From positions 62,001 to 126,000 of the forward strand of contig NZ_CP095076.1 of assembly GCF_022921115.1 (NCBI RefSeq): a DNA stretch of 64,000 nt. Direction: 5' to 3'. The notes beneath the pieces were generated by a model that did not search any database, was not told the origin of the DNA, and saw only the letters and a program-made list of their open reading frames with translations. The stretch comes from Halobacillus amylolyticus. Its GTDB lineage: Bacteria; Bacillota; Bacilli; Bacillales; Halobacillaceae. The first letter of the stretch is position 1; each line of letters opens with the position of its first letter. The position numbers were made by a program, and so were the translations under genes. Shown piece after piece: positions 50,874 through 60,287 of this stretch.

Positions 50874-51485
50874 ATGAATAAAAAACTGTTAGCTTCGTTT
50901 ATGGTATTCGCATTGATAGTAAGTATGCTCCCAATGAAGAGCGCAGAAGCACACTCTGTATTACAAAACTCCACGCCTAAGGAAGGGGCAACACTAGAAG
51001 AAACCGTTAAACGAATAGAATTATCTTTTAATACTAAAATTGAAAACGGGAGTACTCTTTATGTTCTAAATCAAAAAGAAGAAAAAATCAAACCAAGCTC
51101 GGTAAACTTAAACGATAATGTCTTACAAGCTAATTTTGAAGAAAACCTTCCATCGGGAACGTATCAGGTAAATTGGAAGATCCTTGGAGCAGATGGTCAT
51201 TTAATTAAAAACCAATACAGATTTACGATATCGGCGGCCCAAGAGTCTTCACCAGATAAAGAACAAGACAATCAAGAGACTAAAGATAAAACAACTCAAG
51301 AGCCTGAGACTTCAAAACCAGATGATTCAACCTTGGTACAAGAGACAGATGAAAGAAATGGTTCACAGCAAGTTGATAATAATGAATCGAGTCCATCTCC
51401 ATTCATGTATGGGATCATTATCTTTATAACCATTGCTGGGGCCTTTTTATTGTTCTGGATGCTGTTTAGCAAGAGAAAGAAATAA
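50874..51485 (+). CDS. copC: CopC-domain copper resistance protein, membrane anchored
   Basis: 203 residues. Signal peptide (KKLLASFMVFALIVSMLPMKSAEA) cut before HSVLQNSTPKEGA, the CopC N-terminus in which the first His helps bind Cu(II). The beta-sandwich ends with LGADGHLIKNQYRFTI. A Glu/Lys/Asp linker and a C-terminal membrane segment (FMYGIIIFITIAGAFLLFWMLF) with KRKK tail anchor it. The copD gene follows after 18 bp, as in YcnJ-like systems. Confidence 0.88.
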   Translation: MNKKLLASFMVFALIVSMLPMKSAEAHSVLQNSTPKEGATLEETVKRIELSFNTKIENGSTLYVLNQKEEKIKPSSVNLNDNVLQANFEENLPSGTYQVNWKILGADGHLIKNQYRFTISAAQESSPDKEQDNQETKDKTTQEPETSKPDDSTLVQETDERNGSQQVDNNESSPSPFMYGIIIFITIAGAFLLFWMLFSKRKK

Positions 51486-51503
51486 GGAGGGTGATACAAA
51501 GTC

Positions 51504-52650
51504 ATGATATTTTTATTGACGTTATCTGAAGTCTTATTGTATATTTCTTTTTCCATTTTAATTGGAGCACTCATTCTGTTACTCGTTCCGGAGAATCATA
51601 AACCACCGATTCACGTTCCTAAAAAACATTGTACATAGCCACAGGAATTATCCCTCTAGCTGCTTTATTTCCCGTTATTCGAACAACGGCCATCTTCTCG
51701 GCAGATCGGGATATGTGGTTCATTTTTAAAAATGTCTTACTTACGTTTGAAGTGGGTCAATCCTGGGTGTTCATTACCCTTATTTCAGCGCTTCTTATTC
51801 GAGTTTTACTACCTAAAAACTTCAAATCTAATCCCATATTGCTTGGTTTAGCTCTATTATTGACATTGTTAATGCTTGTTGGCTACACACGATCCAGTCA
51901 TGCAGCATCTATCACAGAGTGGCAGGGTTTTCTAGCCCATACGTTTCATTTTTTAGCTGTCACGGTGTGGATAGGGATTCTTTTTGTAGCAAGTTGGTTT
52001 TCAAAGACAAAGGAGAATTGGTTACGATTTCTTAAATGGTTTACCCCGGTTGCAGTGGTTTGTTTGGTTATTGTTTCTGTGGCAGGCTATTTTACGATGA
52101 GTATTGATATTAATTCATACGACTATCCTAATGCCTCCATTTTTCAAGAGTATCAGAATAGTTTAACCGTAAACTATGGACAAGCCTTGCTTTTTAAGCA
52201 TTTATTCATGGTTTCATTAGTATTATTCGCGATAATTAATGGAATTATTTTTCGAAAAAGGAACAATGATGCATCTTTTAACCCCTTGAAATGGGCACGA
52301 TTAGAAAGTATCTATGCGTTGGTTATTTTTGGCCTGACCGCATTCATGGGGCAGTCATGGCCTCCGCATCAAATCTATAGTTTAATAAAGTCTTATGGGG
52401 CTTCCCCCTATACACAACTTTTACGCAAAGTGATCTAGTTGAAACCATTCAAAATGCAGAGTCTTTAAAGATATTTAACGTAAGCTTTTCTTTTGGACCC
52501 ATGAGTCTTCTTTTAGGTATTATGGGCGTGTTATTTACGGCGATAACTATTATGGCAGCCGTTAAACGGGAATCGGTAGCCATGACTTCAAGCGCTACCT
52601 TACTTATGGTTTTATCATTCTATTTTGCTTTGATGATAGGAGTTCAATAA
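51504..52650 (+). CDS. copD: CopD-like copper transport membrane protein (two frameshifts in this sequence)
   Basis: Three frames join into one protein of about 382 residues with eight or nine membrane segments, as in CopD or the C-terminal half of YcnJ. The first break is in an AAAAAA run near 51625 (one A more gives VPKKTLYIATG). The second is in a TTTT run near 52420 (one T more gives YTQLFTQSDLVETI). Conserved parts include SHAASITEWQGFLAHTFHFLAVTVWIG. CopD takes copper across the membrane from CopC. It shares a unit with copC. Confidence 0.8.
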
Positions 52651-52654
52651 TATA

Positions 52655-52683
52655 AAGGCCTTTTGTCACAGACAAAAGGCCTT
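52655..52683 (+). terminator. Intrinsic terminator of copC-copD
   Basis: Perfect 13-bp stem AAGGCCTTTTGTC/GACAAAAGGCCTT with a 3-nt loop. Confidence 0.7.
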
Positions 52684-52729
52684 GAAACATTAAAATATTC
52701 TAACTATAAAAAGGAGAATCTATGTTTTC

Positions 52730-53104
52730 ATGAAATCAGCTCATAAACTTCCTTATTTTTTTATTGTTATTTACATTGTGTTGTTTTATATTTCCAGTTT
52801 CATTACGAGCTTACTACTAGGTCCTAAAAACATGATCTTTCTTACTTCACTGGTTGTTATATACTGGTTTATAGCCACTACTCTTATGAGATTTTTTAGC
52901 AAACCCCAAAGGTTGAAGCAGCTCCTTCTTAAAACAACCATTAGTGTAGGGGTAATTATGTTAGTTACTTCACTCCAACAAGCGCTTTTTATTAATATCC
53001 CTTACAGCTCTAGCCTTTTGTTTTTCGCTATGAGCTTAATCCTATTGTTATTGCTACACACCTTGTATTTCAGGTGGAAGTTAACTTCAAATATCCCTGA
53101 CTAG
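52730..53104 (+). CDS. Hypothetical membrane protein, four spans
   Basis: 124 residues with four hydrophobic segments (YFFIVIYIVLFYISSFITSLLL, MIFLTSLVVIYWFIATTLM, TTISVGVIMLVTSLQQALF, LLFFAMSLILLLLLHTLYF) and short basic loops. AAGGAG is upstream, though a 3-codon ATG frame lies between it and this ATG. No family recognised; located after the copper genes. Confidence 0.6.
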   Translation: MKSAHKLPYFFIVIYIVLFYISSFITSLLLGPKNMIFLTSLVVIYWFIATTLMRFFSKPQRLKQLLLKTTISVGVIMLVTSLQQALFINIPYSSSLLFFAMSLILLLLLHTLYFRWKLTSNIPD

Positions 53105-53219
53105 ATCATGTAAAAAAGAGAATTCTTTTTATGATCGATCCATCTTTTTGTCCGGACAAGTTTGTTGAATATCTTGTGTAAAAGGTTAAAAACGATTAAA
53201 AAAGAAGTGAGGGTTGGTT

Positions 53220-53540
53220 ATGACGATTATATTATTCCTTTTAGCTGGGTTAGCTGAAATTGGTGGTGGGTATCTTATTTGGCTGTGGTTAAGAGAAGGA
53301 AAACCTTTTTATTGGGGGATGTTAGGCGGCTTATCCTTAGCTATGTATGGTGTTATAGCTACGTTTCAAACGTTCCCTTCTTTTGGGAGAGTTTATGCGG
53401 CCTACGGAGGTGTTTTTATTATATTGTCTGTCCTTTGGGGATGGGGTATTGATAAAAAAACGCCTGATTTTTATGACTGGGTAGGTGCGGGTATATGCTT
53501 AGTTGGAGTTTCTATTATGTTGTTTGCCCCACGCCAATAA
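53220..53540 (+). CDS. ynfA: YnfA/UPF0060 family small membrane protein
   Basis: 106 residues, start ATG 53220. Four membrane segments with [24 protein letters not shown] and [18 protein letters not shown], followed by [20 protein letters not shown], all typical of the UPF0060/YnfA family, which is related to small multidrug-type transporters. Substrate unknown. The next gene begins 17 bp downstream. Confidence 0.9.
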   Translation: MTIILFLLAGLAEIGGGYLIWLWLREGKPFYWGMLGGLSLAMYGVIATFQTFPSFGRVYAAYGGVFIILSVLWGWGIDKKTPDFYDWVGAGICLVGVSIMLFAPRQ

Positions 53541-53557
53541 AAAAGGAGGTTATCAAA

Positions 53558-53758
53558 GTGATCATACAGTCAAATATGTCACCCAAAGCTATCGTTGAAG
53601 TTTGGGGAAATACAATCGATGTTTTTAAGAAATACAATATTCCACTAGCTGAAAAAACTTTAGGAACAATGGTTGAAGCTAATGCATTGACTCCTTTACT
53701 TCAAGAACTCAATGCTATTGTTGGAAGTTCAACGACTACTTGTATAGAAGGTGGCTGA
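53558..53758 (+). CDS. ScdA N-terminal-like (DUF542-like) small protein without the Cys pair
   Basis: 66 residues; GTG start 7 bp after AAAGGAGG. The sequence MSPKAIVEVWGNTIDVFKKYNIPLAEKTLGTMVEANALTPLLQELNAIVG follows the layout of the N-terminal domain of iron-sulfur repair proteins (ScdA/RIC). The usual CC after KYGIDF is replaced by LAE. A Cys occurs near the end (TTTCIEGG). It may be a non-metal variant of that fold. Probably co-transcribed with ynfA. Confidence 0.55.
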   Translation: MIIQSNMSPKAIVEVWGNTIDVFKKYNIPLAEKTLGTMVEANALTPLLQELNAIVGSSTTTCIEGG

Positions 53759-53858
53759 CAAATGCCATCTCATAAGGAGTAGGTTACTCCTTTAATCGTA
53801 CATATTCTAGTTCCACAAAAGGGACGCGATTGCTAAATAACGAAACAACCTTTTAAAA

Positions 53859-53891
53859 AAAGCCGCATTCTTTCATTGAAAATGCGGCTTT
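53859..53891 (-). terminator. Terminator between convergent units
   Basis: Eleven-base stem AAAGCCGCATT/AATGCGGCTTT; the minus strand continues with a T-run (TTTTTTAAAAGG). Confidence 0.7.
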
Positions 53892-53913
53892 CAGACGTTG
53901 AAGGCAAGTAACT

Positions 53914-54767
53914 TTATTTGCACTGAACAGTTTCTACCAACGTGACAAGACTATCATGCTTTTCTTTTGTTAATTCTTTTATCTTATTAACAATATGGCT
54001 AACTTCTTTAACCGTAAGACTTGGGGGAAGTGTAATGGTTACATCTATTATAACCTTACTACCTGAAGTCCTTGCTTTTATGTCCTTCACACCTTCGACT
54101 TCATCAATATTGGAAATAGTCTCCTTGTATTTTTGTATGTCATCAGGGTTAATTCCATCTGTTAAAATCAAAGAGGTTTCCTCAAAAATCTCCCATGCTG
54201 CCCATAGGATTACAAGACCAATCACAACACCTGTAATTGGATCCAACCAAGGAAGACCAACTGTGCTCCTAATACTCCAATCCCCGTACCAATACTCACT
54301 AAAGCATCGGAAAAGTTGTCTTTTGCAATGGCCTTTAAACCTTGGCTATTGGCTTTAGAAGCTATATTACGGTTTATAAAATAAACAATAAACATGAAGG
54401 CCCCACTTCCAAAGGCAATCCAAGAAGCCAAGGGGTCTGGGGTAGCGTAATTATTATTAATAATGGAACGAGTTGTATCAAATAAAATTTGAAAACCGAT
54501 CGTAGCAATGACAAACGAGGCGAGTAGGGAAGCAACGTTTTCAGCCCGTAAATGTCCATAGGGATGATTATCATCACGCTGTTTTTTAGCTATGTATAAC
54601 CCGATTATAAGCGCTACGGAGGTAACAATATCGGTAAGGTTATTTAAACCGTCTGCTAGTAACGCCACAGAGGCAGCTTGCAATGCAATTATAATTTTAA
54701 TGGCAGCAACCAGTAGATAGGCAAATGTACTAAACCATGCTCCAAACCTAGGGCTGTTCAGTTTCAT
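53914..54767 (-). CDS. Second cation diffusion facilitator transporter (frameshifted in this sequence)
   Basis: Two frames join to about 284 residues. The first has VALLADGLNNLTDIVTSVALIIGLYIAKKQRDDNHPYGHLRAENVASLLASF (the CDF core with metal-binding DxxxD and HxxxH-type pattern). The second carries DPITGVVIGLVILWAAWEIFEETSLILTDG and a C-terminal cytoplasmic domain. A missing base near 54265 breaks it; one G more gives AQLGLPWLDPITG. CDF proteins of this branch (MntE/FieF-like) export manganese, iron or zinc. GGAGG precedes the ATG. Confidence 0.82.
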
Positions 54768-54860
54768 GTTTGTTCCTCCCTTACTTTCTTCCCTATATGT
54801 TCCACCCCAAAAAATGATTTATTCGGATTTAACGAGATTGGGGATCGTATAATTATTAAA

Positions 54861-54891
54861 AAATCCCCTTCCAAAAAGGAAAAGGGGATTT
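54861..54891 (-). terminator. Terminator after cadA
   Basis: Ten-base stem AAATCCCCTT/AAGGGGATTT with TTTTTAATAATT on the minus strand. It suggests the downstream CDF gene has its own transcription. Confidence 0.75.
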
Positions 54892-54895
54892 ATAT

Positions 54896-57009
54896 TTAAT
54901 CACCATATTTTGACTTCATTAATCGTAAGGAATTTAAAATGACAATAAGCGTGGCTCCCATGTCAGCGAATATTGCCAACCATAGAGTCAACCAACCGGG
55001 TATAACGAGTAACAAAGCTATAACTTTTATTCCAAGAGCAAAGGTCACATTTTGTTTAATCACATTTAAAGCCTTCCGGCTTAAGGATATGGTATAAGGA
55101 AGCTTATCTAAATCATCAGCCATCAATGCGATATCGGCTGTTTCTAGGGCTGTATCTGTTCCAGCTCCTCCCATAGCCACACCAACCGTAGCTGTTGCTA
55201 AGGCAGGGGCATCATTGACACCGTCTCCAACCATGGCCACATTTCCATGTTGTTCCCGAAGAGACTTAATGGCATCCAGTTTATCTTGGGGCAAGAGTTC
55301 AGCTTTCACTTCGGTTATCCCTAACTGTTGACCAATGGCCTTTCCTGTACCTTCATTATCTCCTGTTAACATCACCGTCTTTTTAACACCTAACTTGTGC
55401 AGTTTTTGAAGGATGGACGGACTATCCTTGCGAACTTGATCAGCCACAGCTATTAAGCCGTTTATTTCTTGTTCGTTTCCAACCAGCATGACAGTTTTAC
55501 CCTGTGTTTGTAGGTCTTTGACTTGTTGTTGTATTTCGTTTGAAATAGAGCTTAGTTCATGGAATAAAGATGGACTTCCAATATAGTACGTTGTTTGTTT
55601 GATGGATGCTTTTGCACCTTTGCCTGTAATGGATTGGAAATCTTCAGCTGTATAGGACTCCGTATTATCCTGTTCAGCCTTACGAATAATTGCTGAAGCA
55701 AGGGGGTGTTGTGAATATTCTTCAATAGCAGCTGCAACACCTAATAACTTTTCCTTTTCGATTCCTGATATAGACACTATATCTGTAACTTCAGGGACAC
55801 CTTCAGTGAGGGTCCCCGTCTTATCAAAAGCCACGACTTTTAAGCGACCGGTTTCCTCTAAATGAATTCCACCTTTGATAAGCACGCCCCTACGTGCAGC
55901 ATTTCCAATCGCCGTAACAATGGCGACTGGAGTTGAAATAACAAGCGCGCAAGGACAACCAACAACTAAAACAGCTAGACCCTGATAAATCCATTCGGAC
56001 CATACCCCACCCATGAAAAGGGGAGGAATAACACCGACAAGGAAAGCAATTGTGATAATAGCCGGAGTATAGTATTTGGCAAATTTATCGACAAACTGTT
56101 GAGACGGTGCCTTTTCAGCTTGTGCTTCCTCAACTAGATGAATGATTTGCGAAATCGTTGTATCTTCTACGTGCTTGGTCACACGAACTTCCAGTACACC
56201 TTCTTCATTTAACGTTCCGGCAAATACTTCATCGCCAACATTTTTATGGGCTGGTATGGATTCTCCTGTTATCGCTGATTGATTAATTGATGACTGACCT
56301 TTGACGACCTCACCATCCATAGCGATTTTCTGCCCTGGTTTGATAAGCATAACATCATCGATTCGAACATCCTCAACATCCATTTCCATAACTTCATCGC
56401 CACGTTTAATGGTAGCTCTATTAGGGGCAATATCCATTAGAGAACGAATGGACTGGCGTGCCTTATCCATGGAGTAGCCTTCCAGTGCTTCACTCAAAGC
56501 AAATAAGAAAACAACAACAGCACCTTCCCCCATTCCCCAATAACGGCAGCACCGATAATAGCTATGGTCATTAAGGTTTTCATATCAAATTGGAACTTAG
56601 TTAGGTTCTTCAGACCTACCTTGAATAATTCAAAACCACCAACTAAGATCGCTGTCGCAAACGTTCCAATCGTTATGACGTTATCTTCACCTAATTGAAA
56701 CGATAGTACATATCCAATCACGATGAATAATAAAGAAACCATCGTCATGACATTTCCACGGTTCTTCCAAAAAGGCTCCTTCTTCTCTGGCTGTCGTTGG
56801 CGTTCAGGATAAACTTTGATTCCATCAAAGGCTCCTGCCTGTTCCAATTGTTCAACCGATGCATCTCCGTGGACTGTTATTTTAGATGCGCCAAAGTTAA
56901 GATTGACATCATTAACGGTTTGAATATCGCGTATGTTTTTTTCAAATTTAGCAGCACAATTGGTACAGGATAATCCTTGAAGACGATAAACGTTTTTATG
57001 ATCTTCCAT
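54896..57009 (-). CDS. cadA: Cadmium/zinc-exporting P1B-type ATPase (frameshifted in this sequence)
   Basis: Two frames make about 704 residues. The first has a metal-binding domain ([17 protein letters not shown]) and first membrane helices. The second has TGES, the CPC ion-binding motif in [12 protein letters not shown], phosphorylation site DKTGTLTEG, and hinge [19 protein letters not shown] run near 56527 breaks the frame; one G more gives [18 protein letters not shown], the family sequence. CadA pumps Cd, Zn or Pb out using ATP. Start ATG 57009 (AAGGTG) overlaps cadC by 14 bp. Confidence 0.9.
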
Positions 57010-57385
57010 TAGAATCACCTTCTTTTGAATGAATCATCGCGATAGACACTAACTGATGTACATGGTCATCAGCTAGAGAATAAAAGACAAGCTTCCCCTC
57101 TTTTCGATACTTAGCCAATTTCATATTTCGTAATAATCGTAGATGATGGGAAGCCGTTGCCGTGGTTGAACCAATGATGTTGGCCACATCACACACGCAT
57201 AGTTCCGTTTCCAATGTTAAAGCATAGGCAATTTTTAAACGTGTGGCATCGGATAATGCCTTAAAAATCAACTCTACACCCTGAACGTTATCCATTTGAG
57301 GTTGTATCCGGTTAACGATCTCTTCATCGTAACAAAATGTATCACACGTATCAGGAGATCCTGTGTTCACTATATCTTTACTCAT
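56996..57385 (-). CDS. cadC: CadC-type ArsR-family repressor
   Basis: 129 residues from ATG 57385 (AAGGGTG upstream). The DNA-binding part reads FKALSDATRLKIAYALTLETELCVCDVANIIGSTTATASHHLRLLRNMKLAKYRKEGKLVFYSL, with the ELCVCD motif whose two Cys sense cadmium or lead in CadC. An N-terminal Cys pair (DTCDTFC) completes the alpha-3N site. The repressor should control itself and cadA from the operator just upstream. Confidence 0.93.
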   Translation of the reverse strand: MSKDIVNTGSPDTCDTFCYDEEIVNRIQPQMDNVQGVELIFKALSDATRLKIAYALTLETELCVCDVANIIGSTTATASHHLRLLRNMKLAKYRKEGKLVFYSLADDHVHQLVSIAMIHSKEGDSNGRS

Positions 57386-57398
57386 TTTATCACCCTTA

Positions 57399-57418
57399 TT
57401 CAAATGTTTATTTGATTA
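57399..57418. promoter_or_regulatory. CadC operator
   Basis: TTCAAATGTTTATTTGATTA is close to the known CadC operator pattern (TCAAATA...TATTTGA) and lies 14 bp upstream of the cadC start. Confidence 0.65.
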
Positions 57419-57678
57419 TTTGTTTATATTTTATGCGTTTACAGCGCATATGTCAACGCAGGGTATGCACCAATTATGTCACTGTTGGTTTATTGAGGAG
57501 GTTTATCCCCTTGGTCTGTGGACCAAACTTATAAGTAAACACAAAACGTACTTCAAAAAGTTTATAAAGCATGTTAAATTCAAAGACAACGTTTGGTTAC
57601 ATAGTTTCTTGAAAAATACCAATTCGGAATTTTTTTCTATGAAGTAGGAAATGGCCGAAAAACAAGGAGATTAAAAAT

Positions 57679-58617
57679 ATGAAAGTAAAGAATCGAGTAA
57701 ACATACTAGGTTTAACACTGTTCTTGTTTACCTTTTTACCCATTCAAGCATTTGCTCATAACCCAGATGTAAGGGCAACTGGTGAAGGGAATTTATTTCA
57801 ACAGTACACTTGGTTCGAGATACTGAATCCCATTTTACTTTTGTCTTTAATAGTGGTTTACATTGCTTACCTTAGGATAATGCGTAAAATATCAGAGAAA
57901 CGTTTAGGAGAACGTAATCTTAGGAAAAAGATATGTTTTCAATTAGGTTTATTAACCACTTATATTTCATTAGCAGGTCCTCTTGCTATCTTATCTAACA
58001 ATCTTATATTTAGTGCGCATATGCTTCAAACATCTTTGATGTATATTGTTATGCCACCCCTTATTCTATTAGGTATGCCGCGAGGGTTTTATCACTTTTT
58101 GGACGAAAAAATATTCAAACCAAAGATCTTACGTATTTTAAAGTCTCCTTTGATTAATTTAATATTATTTAATGCACTTTGGTCCTTTTATCATATACCA
58201 TCCATCTATGAATACTTTCTAGAGGAATTTATTCTATTGGAGATCTTACATATTGTCTTGAACACATCTGCATTCTTAATGTGGATCCAAGTTTTGGCCC
58301 CAGAAGGTCAAATTAACGACATGTCCTATTTAAAGAAACTTGGTTATATGTTTGCGAATGGACTGTTAATAACACCAGCCTGTGCTTTAATTATTTTTGG
58401 GGGAGATGTAATATATCCTTCTATCTATGAATCACCCCAACTTTTCCCATGGCTTGGCCCACTACAGGATCAGCGACTAGGGGGTATCATTATGAAGGTC
58501 GTTCAGGAGTTTTCCTATGGTACGGCGATAACCTATGTATTCTTTAAATGGGCACGATTGGAGAGAGCGAAGGATGCACAAATTGATGAGTTACCAGATC
58601 AGCCTGTGAACGAGTAA
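57679..58617 (+). CDS. ctaG: CtaG-type cytochrome c oxidase assembly factor
   Basis: 312 residues with an N-terminal signal-like segment (ILGLTLFLFTFLPIQAFAH) and seven membrane segments. Typical parts: FSAHMLQTSLMYIVMPPLILLGMPR, WSFYHIPSIYEYFLE, HIVLNTSAFLMWIQVLAPEG and DQRLGGIIMKVVQEFSYG with conserved His. In Bacillus CtaG is needed for assembly of the CuA/CuB centres of caa3 oxidase, so it links the copper genes to respiration. AAGGAG precedes the ATG, and a terminator follows. Confidence 0.92.
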   Translation: MKVKNRVNILGLTLFLFTFLPIQAFAHNPDVRATGEGNLFQQYTWFEILNPILLLSLIVVYIAYLRIMRKISEKRLGERNLRKKICFQLGLLTTYISLAGPLAILSNNLIFSAHMLQTSLMYIVMPPLILLGMPRGFYHFLDEKIFKPKILRILKSPLINLILFNALWSFYHIPSIYEYFLEEFILLEILHIVLNTSAFLMWIQVLAPEGQINDMSYLKKLGYMFANGLLITPACALIIFGGDVIYPSIYESPQLFPWLGPLQDQRLGGIIMKVVQEFSYGTAITYVFFKWARLERAKDAQIDELPDQPVNE

Positions 58618-58655
58618 TTTTATTTGTTTCTTTAATAGTAATTCTTCCATTTATT

Positions 58656-58684
58656 AGGCACTCTTTCACAGAGTGCCTTTTGTT
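58656..58684 (+). terminator. Intrinsic terminator of ctaG
   Basis: AGGCACTCT/AGAGTGCCT stem with a T-rich tail (TTTTG). Confidence 0.75.
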
Positions 58685-58836
58685 ATTTTCAGGGATCACA
58701 TTTTAGTTTTAAAATGAGAGATGACATTATGCCAACATTCAAATAATTATTTGAATGGATATATATTTGGGTGTTAAACTATAATCGGTTGAATTGAAGA
58801 AGTTTAGTAGATTTTTTTCAAGAAAGGAGCTCTTTT

Positions 58837-58965
58837 ATGATGGATCCATTTTTTTTGTCTATAACACTCATGGCTGTAGGTATCTCTATGATATACACGA
58901 TATTCATAGTCATCCTTTTAAAAAGAAATAAGAGAAAAAAAGAGAGTGATCGTAGAAAGCCTTAA
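58837..58965 (+). CDS. Small membrane peptide, 42 residues
   Basis: ATG 7 bp after AAAGGAG. One hydrophobic segment (LSITLMAVGISMIYTIFIVI) and a strongly basic tail (KRNKRKKESDRRKP). Family unknown; it may be a subunit-like accessory peptide. Confidence 0.6.
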   Translation: MMDPFFLSITLMAVGISMIYTIFIVILLKRNKRKKESDRRKP

Positions 58966-59075
58966 ATGTCATGGAATCGTTATAATCATGCGTAAACCCC
59001 AATCAATTTTCATGATAGGGTTGTTCTAAATCTAGCGTATCTTGCTAAAAAATAAACGGTTAAGGAGTGAAACCC

Positions 59076-59771
59076 ATGTCTAAAAAGAATCCGATGCCTA
59101 TAATTATGGTAGTTACTTTAGTTGTTGTAGGGTTGATTTCAGCCCTTGTTGTATTAGGTAATCAAAAACAAAGTGCAGGAGAAAGCAATAGCAATAGCAC
59201 TACTGTAAGTGAATCCCCTTCGATAAAAAAACACCCCACTATGGGAGAGGATAATGCACCTGTACAAATCATTGAATTCGGTGATTATAAATGCCCTGCC
59301 TGCAAGAAATGGAGTGAGCGTGTGTATCCGCAATTAAAAGAGGAATTCATCGACACAGGAAAAGCCAATTTTACTTATATTAATACCCCGTTTCATGGAG
59401 AAGGATCTAAATTAGCTGCCCAAGCTGGAGAAGCCGTTTACAAACAAAAACCGGAAGCTTTTTGGGATTTTCATAAAGCTCTTTTTGAGGCCCAGCCAGA
59501 CGTAAATCATGATCAAAAATGGTTGTCAGATGAAAAAGTTCTTGAGGTAGCTGAGGAAAGTGTTCCTTCCATAGATCTAACACAAATGAGACAGGATCTT
59601 CACTCAGGCGCCATTTCTCAAGAAGTTCAAAACGATACGGATCTGGTCAACGAATATGACGTCCAACAAACTCCAACCATCATGATCAATGGTCAAATCT
59701 TAGAAAACCCGTTTGATTACAAAGCAATAACTAGTTTAATCAACCAAAATCTTGAGGACAATAATGGATAA
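59076..59771 (+). CDS. bdbD: BdbD-type extracytoplasmic thiol-disulfide oxidoreductase (DsbA family)
   Basis: 231 residues; ATG 59076 after AAGGAGTG. One N-terminal membrane anchor (PIIMVVTLVVVGLISALVVL), then a DsbA fold with CPAC in EFGDYKCPACKKW near residue 80 and cis-Pro in QQTPTIMINGQ. The family oxidises Cys pairs outside the cell membrane. The bdbC gene overlaps its end by 8 bp. Confidence 0.92.
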   Translation: MSKKNPMPIIMVVTLVVVGLISALVVLGNQKQSAGESNSNSTTVSESPSIKKHPTMGEDNAPVQIIEFGDYKCPACKKWSERVYPQLKEEFIDTGKANFTYINTPFHGEGSKLAAQAGEAVYKQKPEAFWDFHKALFEAQPDVNHDQKWLSDEKVLEVAEESVPSIDLTQMRQDLHSGAISQEVQNDTDLVNEYDVQQTPTIMINGQILENPFDYKAITSLINQNLEDNNG

Positions 59772-60192
59772 GGCTATGGAAAATAGGAAAAACCGTCCGT
59801 CTTATCTTCTCTACATGGCTTGGATCATCTCTGTCCTTGCCACCCTTGGTAGTCTCTACTTTAGTGAAATTCGGGGATTTGTTCCTTGTGAGCTCTGTTG
59901 GGTTCAGCGAATTTTTATGTATCCAATGAGTATCATCCTTGGCATTGCTACCTTTTTCAATGATCGAAAAGTAATCAAATATGTATTACCTTTATCCATC
60001 ATTGGAGGACTTGTTTCCATCTTTCATTACATGGAGCAGAAGGTACCTGGGTTTGCTAAAATAAAGCCCTGTACGCAAGGGGTTCCTTGTAGTTCTGAAT
60101 ACATCAATTGGTTTGGCTTTATCACCATTCCCTTTTTAGCTTTACTTGCATTCAGCCTCATTAGTATATTGCTGCTGTCGGTAAGGAAATGA
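59764..60192 (+). CDS. bdbC: BdbC-type disulfide bond formation membrane protein (DsbB family)
   Basis: 142 residues; ATG 59764 overlaps bdbD by 8 bp. Four membrane helices with the two Cys pairs of DsbB proteins: PCELCWVQRIFMYP and CTQGVPCSSEYINWFGF. It reoxidises BdbD and passes electrons to quinone. It forms a pair with bdbD. Confidence 0.93.
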   Translation: MDKAMENRKNRPSYLLYMAWIISVLATLGSLYFSEIRGFVPCELCWVQRIFMYPMSIILGIATFFNDRKVIKYVLPLSIIGGLVSIFHYMEQKVPGFAKIKPCTQGVPCSSEYINWFGFITIPFLALLAFSLISILLLSVRK

Positions 60193-60287
60193 TACGTAAC
60201 AAAGGGTGATTAGCCAAAACAACTCCACGGGTATTTACAATAGATAACTTAAAAGGCATAGAACCTTTTGAATTGTGAGGTTTGTGT

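Noticed and set aside
54222..54358. Two separate CDF-related genes instead of one
   Set aside because: The two frames overlap at the exact place where a single added G gives the standard CDF sequence, so one frameshifted gene is the simpler reading.
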